DNA of 15,819 nucleotides, taken from Spirogloea muscicola (taxonomy: Eukaryota > Streptophyta > Zygnematophyceae > Spirogloeales > Spirogloeaceae). Of the stretch, positions 8,212-15,819 are shown piece by piece. The notes under the pieces were generated by a model, which had not been told where the DNA came from, made no database searches, and saw only the letters and a list, made by a program, of their open reading frames with translations. The position numbers were made by a program, and so were the translations under genes. Location of the stretch: the NCBI GenBank assembly GCA_009602725.1, contig WELB01000154.1:192757-208575 (forward strand). Direction: 5' to 3'. Position 1 is the stretch's first letter; every line of letters starts with the position of its first letter.

Positions 8212-11200
8212 ATGGCGTCGGGGCAAGACAAGCGCACTTTCGAGGGCGCTCCTGCCTTCCGCGAAGGGGTGCAGCAAGTGAGTACTTTCTGTGCATGCAT
8301 CCCTACGGAGTATGTGCACCGTGACATTGTGTTTCAGCAAGAACAGGCAGGTCCTGGGGCTGATATGCATGCCATGTCGTCTCAATTGACGTAGGACCAG
8401 GATTCTCTTGACCAGCTCACGCAGTACCGCAACACTGCACAAGGTCAAGCAAATACAGTACTTCAGGTACTAGTGCCACCCCTGCAGACACTCGTCTAGG
8501 TGAATTGTGCCAGGCCCGCTCTGCCACGGACCAGCATCAATGTTGGTGCTTCCCTCAATTTTGAGTGTAACTCTGACTGTTCTGCTACCAATTTTGTGAA
8601 TAGGCTGCTGAGGACAGATACAACACTGCCAAGCAGCAGTCCAGCAATACCGAAATGCTTGACAGACTGGACATGGGCAGCCAATCTGACAACAAAGATC
8701 AGTACCAACGTGCTGCAGCAGCAGCTATACAGACTTCTATCGGTGGCCAGAACACTACTGGGTATGGTGTCGAACATGCACTGTTGGCATCCTTTGTGGT
8801 GGGGTGTGTCATTTCATTTTAAGACACTCCTATCATATTCTATTAGGTGTGATTGTAATAGGTGCTGACTTTTTTGGCAATGTGCCTTTTGGTTCTGCGC
8901 AGACAAACAAGCAGCCATTCCGTCACAACGGGGCAAGTGAATGACCCCTCAGACCACGTCCTGGACAGTGTCAAAAACCGCATCAACCAGGCAATTGACA
9001 ACGTTCAGAGCAGTGTCAAGCAGACTGCAGATGATGTACATCAGGATGCTGAGAGAAGGTATGTCGAACAAAAGGCATTTAGGTAACAACTGTCAATGTT
9101 AATTGCACAAGACGTGCCAGTTGCCAGTTGTATGCCAGTTGTATACATTCTCAAAGATTCGTAGAGTAAGTTCTTGCTATGATGGTCCTTGCATATTCTC
9201 TACAGCTCACCTCATGTGTGCTACTCAGGTATGATGGCAGCCAGAGCAACACTACAGGCAACACCAGCAACCAGACCTATGATGCTGCCAAGAGCACAAC
9301 TGGTGCAATACTGGACAAGACGAAAGCAGTGGCTGGATCCGTGTACTCTGGCATCGCTGGCACAGCTAACTATGTCTACGAAGGGGCAAGGCAGACCATC
9401 CAAGGCACACATGCAGGACTTCAAGGCACTGCTGCAGACATTCAGAACAAGTAAGTAGGTCAGTCATGCGTGGTTTGCCCTAATATTGTAGCAGTACAAA
9501 ATGTCTATGAGGTGTCTCACCAAGTCACACGAGCTCAGCCAAGCAAGAAGGCATCACATATCACATACTTCACCTCATTTTCGTGTGCATTGCTGCTAGT
9601 AGGCTTGTCTTTGAGGACATTTCTGGTTTGCAGTTTCTTCCATCTCAGTATCTGAGGACAAGCAGCTCTGATTGTCAGGTCTTCTGACATCACCTCGACC
9701 ACCAACAGTAGCGCCTACGATGACTCACTGGCATCAGGCTTGAATACGAGGGATACTGCATCAGGCTTGAACACCAGGGACACTCAGAGCCCAGGTACTA
9801 CTTATGATCAGACCAAACAAGCAGTTGGATCTACGGTTGAGAAGATTACAGGCACGGTCCAAGGTGTAATTGATTCAACGAAACAAACTGTGAGTGATAC
9901 GCATCAAGGTGCAAAGGATCGCCTGAACAGCGCATACAATTCAGCAGCCGGTACAGCTTCTGACTTGACGGAAGGTGCTAAGGTCACTGGCAGCCAAGTA
10001 TATGACAGCACCACCACTGTAGCAGCCAGCGCTGGCGAATTGGTTCAGAAGGTGAATGCCGCCTTCTGAAGGGCTCTCAGTTGGACTTCAGACATGACAT
10101 TCCGCTCATCTTCTGGCTCACAGATCTACCAGATTTCAGTCTATATTTATATGTGATGCTTGTTTGCATTGAAGCTGATCATTTGCGTTTATTTGCGCCT
10201 TAGTATCAGTTGCCTTGACATAAAGTCATGTCATGTGGTGCTCAGGTTGCTGGCGATATCAATCAGGGTGCAAGACATGTTATTGGAGCAGCTTATGACC
10301 ACATCTCTGGTGCTTACAAAGGCGTCAAGGATGGTGCAAAAGAGAGCAGTCTTGGCCAAGACTTGAGGTGTTATTCCACACGCAATACACCTAAACATTC
10401 ACTGATCATGAGCAAGGCTTGTCTCGATGTTGAACCACGACATTCTAGATAACTTTGTTAGTGCGTACAATCTTCCTCTCGTGCTAACTTTCTACCAACC
10501 CTCTTCCTTTGCCAGCAGCTCAACAACTTCCACTGTGGACTCTAAGACAGTCTCAGGCCCTACTTATACTACCAATGCAGCTGGTACTGTTCAAGGCCCT
10601 ACATTCACCAGCAATGCAACTGGAAGTGTTCACGTCACACCAGGCTCAGTGTCCGCAAACAACTACTCCACAACTGGCAGTACAACTGGTAGTGATTCAG
10701 CCTACCAGACAAGCAGGAATGTGGTTGGACAGGCCAGCGACACTGTGCAGGGCGCTGCTGACGTGACGAAACAGGCAAGTTTTTCTTACTCCCTCTTTGT
10801 GATCCTTACTCCCTGTCTGTGATGTGGGGTTATCCTGTGCACCTGTTTGAGTTCCTTCGGTTGACACAGCAGTTGTGCACCTTGCAGACTGCTCAGAGTA
10901 TCTACGATGGTGCGAGGCAGCAACTTGGCCAAGCATATGATCAAGCTGCCAGTGCTTATCAGGGAGCTAAGGAAGGTGTTATAGAGGGACAAGATGCAGC
11001 ATCTTACGGAACATCCAAGTACTTTGCCCCTTGCTGCATGTCATCTTAAGAATGTCACATTTGCTGTGAAGTTTCTTGCATCTGCAAGTCTGCTGTTGTG
11101 AGTTAACGGGCTAATGGGCTCTTATCACTCTGCCAGATTTGCTGGAGATACCAACTACGACAACACGCGGCAAACGCTCAGTCAAGCTGGTGCCAAGGTT

Positions 11201-11965
11201 TCAGACACTGTTCAAGGCACTCTTCAGGGTGCCTATGAAGGCACAAAGCAGGTATGGAAGGAATCCCCATGCTGCTGAAGGTGCATATGATGACCTGATA
11301 TATGATGTTGGAAAGCTGACTGGACCCTGAATTGAAGGTCAAGCCAGCCTACTGTTTCAGCATGTTATTCTAGATCAGATGTGACAGGCTTGGTTGTCCT
11401 GACTGGTCATCGGTTATTTTGCAGACAGTGCAGGGCATTGGCGAAGATTTAGATAAGAAAAGCATGCAAGGATATACTGATACTTTAGGAAGCACGGCCC
11501 AGAGGCAGCCCAATACCGTCACAAGCAATTATGTTGATCTCTCCAACGATCAGAGTGGTGGGTATGTTGATCTTTCGTCCGGTAAAACGGCAACTCAACC
11601 CGCGTACACATCCAGTGGCTACGCTGCACAGATTGGTGGCCAGAGTGATGGTAGCTTGCAAGCTGCCTATCAGGACATGAAGAAGGTACTGAACCAATAA
11701 ACTACTTCCATTGCAGTGAGGCAGCATGTATGCTTGCAACTTTCTATCACTTTCCCAGTGTATGTCACATGCGTTTGACAATCTGAGCAAGTTACTCATT
11801 CATTCTTGGAGATTGTAATAGTGGTGGAGCTAAATTTCACAAGTTGTAATGTAGGGTGCTAGTGAGCTTGCTGGACATCAAGGTCCTGGGGAATATGACA
11901 CAATCAGTGGCGGTAATAAGAAGCCAGCTGGACGAGCTTTTGAAGCAGCGGAGAGACGGCTTTGA
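8212..11965 (+). CDS. LEA-like hydrophilic repeat protein, 12 exons, 681 aa
   Basis: Exons: 8212-8277, 8395-8466, 8604-8761, 8903-9058, 9229-9450, 9679-10051, 10246-10367, 10516-10774, 10888-11018, 11137-11251, 11425-11685 and 11855-11965. Phases fit at all 11 junctions; ten introns are GT-AG and intron 8 is GC-AG. ATG 8212 is the first ATG after 8000, in context GACATGG. The protein has no Cys or Trp and few Pro, and is rich in Gln, Thr, Ser, Ala, Gly, Asp and Lys. Recurrent helical blocks have the form Y-(D/E)-GA-(R/K)-Q and TKQ-x-V-x-x-x-x-x-G (for example residues near 200, 290, 365, 490 and 545), like the amphipathic repeats of group 3 LEA proteins. Such proteins are mostly disordered in water and protect membranes and enzymes during drying or freezing. 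No signal peptide or membrane segment is visible. A plainer disordered protein is the alternative. The last exon is the least certain: without that splice the protein ends at TAA 11698-11700 with 649 residues. Confidence 0.8.
9731..9784 (+). repeat. 27-bp tandem repeat in LEA-like exon 6
   Basis: Two adjacent in-frame units each encode ASGLNTRDT; the DNA differs at four or so bases, all silent. This is a recent internal expansion of the protein. Confidence 0.92.
10513..10518 (+). promoter_or_regulatory. Tandem (NAGNAG) splice acceptor of intron 7
   Basis: CAGCAG ends intron 7. Splicing at the first AG begins the exon at 10516, at the second at 10519. Both keep phase and differ by one Ser in a Ser/Thr run. 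Confidence 0.6.
10546..10630 (+). repeat. Two 13-residue repeats in LEA-like exon 8
   Basis: Consecutive units read VSGPTYTTNAAGT and VQGPTFTSNATGS, encoded by about 39 bases each. They form a Thr/Ser/Gly-rich linker unlike the helical blocks around it. Confidence 0.8.
10775..10887 (+). other. GC-AG intron (intron 8 of the LEA-like gene)
   Basis: The donor is ACAG|GCAAGT, the strongest form known for GC introns, and the acceptor is CTTGCAG|ACT. Both sides are phase 0 and the flanking frames join without a stop. The nearest GT (10779) would break the frame. Inside, an imperfect duplication of about 20 bases (TTACTCCCT-x-TxTGTGAT) occupies its first half. Confidence 0.72.
11814..11849 (+). terminator. 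Two TGTAA poly(A)-type signals inside intron 11
   Basis: TGTAA occurs at 11814-11818 and 11845-11849. UGUAA is the usual poly(A) signal in many chlorophyte algae. Here it would end a transcript that keeps intron 11 and stops at TAA 11698-11700. Another TGTAA at 12247-12251 would serve the longer form. Confidence 0.35.
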
Positions 11966-12785
11966 ATCAGTCAAGATTGTCTTTGCTCCTCAGAAATGTA
12001 GACATGCAGCTGCTTCTGGGAGAAGTTGGCTTACTGTCCACTTTCAGATTTGCAAGTTTGACCAAAGCAGTGAATGGTGCACTTGAATGCCTTCCTCATC
12101 TGAGGCTGACATCTGCTTAGACTTTACTTTGAAATATAAGTCAGCTGACTCCAGCTTTGTGAACATCCATTGTGGATTTCTGAGTGACATTGTGCCTGCG
12201 GAACAATGAAAGCCTACTGATTGTGAATATCTGTACTCGACACATTTGTAAGTAATGGCTGTATCGATGCAAACGAAGTACATTTTACCCTCGCCCTTCG
12301 TAGATATTTTTCTTATAGCTTTTTGATTCCAGATTTTGGCTACACATCGAATCACTTACACATGGACCCCGGAATACGAAGTGAACTTGGCGAATACTAG
12401 AAAGATTTGGGTAAAATTGGATGAAGTGTACAAGCTTTATCACTTGTTGTACATTATTGTGTGCCATGACGAGCTATGTACATTCATACAGCCTTTGTAT
12501 TGACCATGTCTCGTAGTCAGCAACCGCAAGCGAATGCTGTCAATATCCACTAACTCTCCAAAACGTCAACTGGTCTTGTGGTTCTATATCAATTCATATG
12601 AGTAATATGTCAAAAGCGTTAATTATTAAACAGAAACTTTTGAAGCATGTCATCGTTCATCACTATCAGTCGTAACTCATAAGAAAGTCAGCAACTCATT
12701 GTCCACTTTGAATATTGGTATACCGATAGGTGTTGAATTGATATTCGATGCAGAGACAATCAAGTCGTTGTCAAGGTATACATCT
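11966..12785. other. 3' flank of the LEA-like gene, no further gene
   Basis: The AT content rises steadily. A TGTAA at 12247-12251 may mark the transcript end. Open frames at 12044-12355 and 12285-12467 (minus) have no recognisable traits. Confidence 0.5.
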
Positions 12786-12855
12786 TACAGAAATTTGAGT
12801 ATGTCTGGCAAAAGTGTCCCCATCACACTTTTGCAGACATACTCAAATTTCTGTA
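12786..12855. repeat. Long near-perfect hairpin (31-32-base arms, 7-base loop)
   Basis: The left arm 12786-12817 and right arm 12825-12855 are reverse complements except for one unpaired base in the left arm. The loop is CCCCATC. The arms begin TACAGAAATTTGAG and end CTCAAATTTCTGTA. It lies in AT-rich intergenic DNA about 800 bases after the LEA-like gene. It could be a small-RNA precursor, a foldback element, or a barrier/terminator structure; the sequence alone does not decide. Confidence 0.92.
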
Positions 12856-13527
12856 TGAAGTGCATAGATATAACATAAATTTTACTGTGTTGTAAAAACT
12901 TGACGACCTCCTAATCTATGCTCACCGCTTCCACCTTCTCTATTTAACAAGACAAAACTGCATTTGACTTATTCAAGGAACTAAGAGTATAATTTATATG
13001 ATATCTAGGAAGTGGTGAGCATTGTTTAAAAGGTTGTCAAATCTTTACAATACACCAATCAGGCATATGCCACATAAAGCAAAGTCCTCTGCTAGGGGTC
13101 CAGGGTGACTCTGCCCAAAGAGAGAAGGCGTGCGGAGCACCTAAGTTGAAAGGGAGGCCAATTCAGGCCAATACACTGTTCAGGCAAAGCCTTGTGCAGA
13201 CAAAGAGTGCTCAAAATGCTCAAAGGAGGACTTATAAAGCATGGCCGCCCGATTTATGCATTTGGTGCCAACTGGCGGGAGGGGCCCTTCAATTTTAAGA
13301 GACGTTACATGGTGCACAAATAATAGGATTCCGTTATGGTAAGAACGAAGAAAATATAAGAGAGGCTGAGGTAACAGAATGAAAAGCATAATCGAAGGGG
13401 GACTCTGTACTAACGAGTATACGCTTCTACATCCAACAGCTGATCTGGGGAGCCGGAGCACCACGATGCAAGCCAGTGGCCTGACTCAGAGCGTGCCTAG
13501 CATACTGATGTATGGCTAGAAGCCTGA
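12856..13527. other. AT-rich intergenic stretch, no gene seen
   Basis: 12856-13080 is markedly AT-rich. A minus-strand open frame at 13180-13464 has hydrophobic runs but no partner exons or known motif. I see nothing I would annotate. Confidence 0.5.
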
Positions 13528-13913
13528 GAATGCTGCAAGCAAAGTGAGAGCGGCATTTTGTAACAAGCGACCAGTGCTTGCGTAATGCTAGTATGCCCCG
13601 AGCTACCCGCCTGACCACGATGGCGTGCATCTACCAGCTCGGCCAGGCGATGGAGGAGGGAAGACCACATCATACCGAAGCCGCTGTGAATGTCCATAGT
13701 GCACGAAATGGATTGATCTCCCCGAGGGGTGGCCCCTTGTAGTGCCACTCCGTCTCCGCATAGGTTGTCGCCCAGCCATGCACAGTCGGCCTGGGTGTCC
13801 CCAATTGGAAAGCATCAATTGACATGACTTCGAGCAGTAGGCGAGGCCCGCAGTTCTGAGGGAGTGGCAACCGCATCCAGACGACTCATGTAGGGCTGCC
13901 GCGTTCCGGATGA
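13528..13913. repeat. About 370-bp dispersed repeat, copy 2
   Basis: This is the partner of 5751-6119. A minus-strand frame at 13670-13876 includes HGWATTYAE, and the other copy has PGWETYYVE at the matching place. An old coding origin is thus conceivable but the frames are broken. About 250 bases further right, 14159-14190 carries the GGCCAGCCC...GGAATGGACAAGG module. Confidence 0.6.
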
Positions 13914-14584
13914 CGGGCATGATGCCCAACACCTCCATCGCCGGATGTACCAGCCTTCCAATCTAAACATCTAAGCATGTGAGCAGCCAATGCATTCTCA
14001 TTAGCAGATCTATGTCCACACTCCCACTGTTGTATGCCGACAAAGCAAAGGGGGTAAAGGGGGAGATGGTGGTGGACTGCTGTCGTTGGGGTGTCCAAGG
14101 GACCACCGTCTTTGGAAGTGCTTTGAGAAACAGCTCTCCCAAATCGACCGCAGTGGCTGTGAGAGGCCAGCCCGACGGAATGGACAAGGTTTTGAAGCAC
14201 TCGGACGCCGGCTTAGAGGTGATGAGTGGAGGCGAGAGATAATACGCGCATCGTCCTTGTGTTAACCTATTAGTAGGTAACCGCCTGCTCGTCGGCGGCG
14301 TGGCTGAAGCAAATTTACGCCTGAGAGTTAGAGCACCCCGCCCACGCTACAAATGTGCGTGGTCTTTGGCGACCAAGGGTACGAGCGGAGGGGGTCGCGT
14401 TTGATGGCATTGAGGGAGAGTTTGGAAGGAGAAGGGAAAATAGGTGGGAGAAAAGTGGAGAAACAAGATAAGGAAGGCCAGTGACCCCGTTGCCACTACA
14501 GCTATGACCGGCCAAACGACAAAATCATGTGACTGGCGTGTCAGGAGTGTCAAGCAATGGTGCCTTGGGCGGCCGAAGGCGCTA

Positions 14585-14621
14585 GGTGCGGGCGTTTCGC
14601 CGGAGGTGCGGGCGTTTCGCA
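14585..14621 (+). repeat. 16-bp tandem duplication
   Basis: GGTGCGGGCGTTTCGC occurs twice, separated by five bases (CGGA plus one). Confidence 0.85.
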
Positions 14622-14763
14622 TGGCTGGTGGCAGCGGCGCGCAGCCTGACGACGTTGCGGCGGCCGGCGTCGCGGGGCCATTCCGGCCCCGCTTTCGGAG
14701 CAACCGTCTTTTCGCCACCTGGCTGGTGCTGGCCACTGGCCGCACTGGCTCAGCGCCCCAAAC

Positions 14764-14900
14764 AGGAAGCGCGGCCAGATTGACTTGGTGGCGGGGAAAG
14801 GCCAGCCCAAAGGAATGGACAAGGTCTGAAGAGGGAAGCGCGGCCACATTGACTGGTGGCTGGGAAAGGCCAGCCCAAAGGATTGGACAAGGTCTGAAGG
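14764..14900 (+). repeat. Two tandem about 69-bp retroelement-derived units
   Basis: Each unit runs GAAGCGCGGCCA-x-ATTGACT, GGTGGC-x-GG, GAAAGGCCAGCCCAAAGGA, TTGGAC or ATGGAC, AAGGTCTGAAG. The two differ at a handful of positions. Related units occur at 5518-5600 and 1106. The 226-codon plus-strand frame from 14444 to 15124 is a shadow of these repeats. Confidence 0.85.
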
Positions 14901-15344
14901 AGCCGGAGTACGAAGGACTAGGACTAAGACATCAGCCAGGGAACGCCCAAAGAGCTAACCAAAGAAAGGGTATGCACACAGTGAAGCTCAGTGCTTTAAG
15001 CGACACGGTGAGCGCTGCTTCGTCGGGCGACGAGCCCCGGCGGATGAACGTCGTCCAGGAGCCGGCCCACAGACGCTCGATATCCACTGCCGCCGCCCGG
15101 GCGGCATTCTGGGGATGCCGCTGACGTGGTTGCGCCCACGCGGCGCGCGCAGCAGGGAAGCTTTCGTTTCGAAACCCTAATCTCTCGGGGGCAGGACTTT
15201 CACAGCGTAGCTCAGCGTTTTCGGGCCCTCTCCGTCATTTGGCCCCTTCGCACCGTTGTCAATTCTTTTCGAGCTTGGCTTTCACGGCCCTTGCCACTTC
15301 TTCTCCTTTTCACAGCCCCCGCCGCCTTCGTAGCTTTTGGATTT

Positions 15345-15592
15345 TGTCCGTTCTTTTTTGGCTGGCTTCTGCCAGCCCCTCTCTTCCTCTGGCCCCCTTC
15401 TCGTTCTTTCTTTGTTCATTCTTTTTTGGGCTGGCTTGTCCAGCCCCTATCCTCAATGGGCGAGCCCTTTCTTCTATGGGCGAGCTCATCTTCGTAGCTC
15501 TAGTAGGTGGCAGAAAAAGAAGAAGGCTCGCCCATAAAGAAAGAGGGGCTGGCAAAGCCAGCCCAAAAAGAATGGACAATGTCCAAAGCCGA
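15345..15592. repeat. Palindromic cluster of retroelement 3'-end modules
   Basis: Two direct copies (about 15345-15388 and 15405-15465) of TTCTTTTTT-GGCTGGC...CCAGCCCC are followed by an inverted copy (15523-15592). Arms 15413-15450 and 15543-15577 are near reverse complements. Inner arms pair ATGGGCGAGC (15475-15484) with GCTCGCCCAT (15525-15534). Each outer arm carries its own small GGGCTGGC/GCCAGCCC palindrome. The whole could fold as a nested hairpin. Confidence 0.75.
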
Positions 15593-15691
15593 AGAATGAG
15601 AAGCCGAGGAAGGACTCCTCTACTCTACCAATCACGACAACATACTAGGGAAGCTCAGTACCCGCGAGTGAGCAACATCAGGTCCGAGTAG

Positions 15692-15819
15692 CTCGAGGCA
15701 GGGAAGGAGGCACTCCGCCGAGACCCGGAGGCCGCGGCCAGAGCGCGTCCTGCGCGCGTGTGGACAGCGTGGGCAAGGGATCGCTGGAACGATACCGCCA
15801 AGCGCATGCGAAAGACCTG
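15692..15819 (+). other. Possible coding segment cut by the right edge
   Basis: This frame is open from a TAG at 15689-15691 to the window end, about 42 codons, rich in Ala, Arg and Glu, and ends ARDRWNDTAKRMRK. There is no ATG. It could be the start of an exon, a retroelement frame, or chance in GC-rich DNA. Confidence 0.2.

Noticed and set aside
8338-8394. Alternative LEA-like exon 2 using the acceptor at 8337
   Set aside because: It reaches an in-frame TAG at 8392-8394. The acceptor formed by that TAG joins a clean 24-codon exon instead.
14444-15124. 226-codon plus-strand open frame
   Set aside because: It runs across tandem repeat units also found in non-coding settings, and translates them with no domain.
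15171-15179. AAACCCTAA as a telomere tract or telo-box promoter element
   Set aside because: A single unit in repeat-rich DNA with no gene placed next to it; it carries too little information.

Overview
The window looks like nuclear DNA from a photosynthetic eukaryote of the green lineage, probably a green or streptophyte alga. Reasons: an internal tract of plant-type TTTAGGG telomere repeats, spliceosomal introns in every gene I could build (GT-AG plus one GC-AG), GC-rich gene upstream regions with AT-richer gene bodies, and many decayed retrotransposon pieces. I cannot name the species. There are no operons, rRNA genes, convincing tRNAs or CRISPR arrays.

Layout. (1) 1-2150 is retrotransposon debris: a reverse-transcriptase reading frame on the minus strand that runs off the left edge (1-956), then on the plus strand the C-terminal part of a related element (1522-2031) and its 3' flank. 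(2) 2150-4170 holds no gene I can defend. (3) 4175-4753 and 6786-7262 (both minus) are two tiny paralogous two-exon genes. Each encodes a Cys-rich head with C-x2-C-x6-C-x-C spacing, spliced in phase 0 to a hydrophobic tail with W-P-x-G-x-I-x-W-C-C-N and a C-terminal Pro-Ile. I do not recognise the family; it is the best candidate here for something undescribed. (4) Between them lie an internal telomere tract (5307-5348) joined to the antisense end of a dispersed element, and one copy of a roughly 370-bp repeat. (5) 7263-8211 is a GC-rich divergent spacer with a fused CCGAC/CACGTG site. (6) 8212-11965 (plus) is a 12-exon gene for a predicted 681-residue LEA-like protein without Cys or Trp. (7) 11966-13527 is AT-rich, without a supported gene, and contains a nearly perfect 31-bp-arm hairpin. 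(8) 13528-15600 is again repeat debris, including the second copy of the 370-bp repeat, tandem units and a long palindromic arrangement. The last about 130 bases are open in one frame and may be the edge of another coding region.

How the genes may work together: the LEA-like gene and the proximal Cys-rich gene are divergent and share one spacer carrying plant-style cold/drought/ABA-type motifs. Joint stress control is therefore a reasonable but untested inference. All gene models were built by eye from splice consensus, reading phase and, for the small genes, paralogue comparison.
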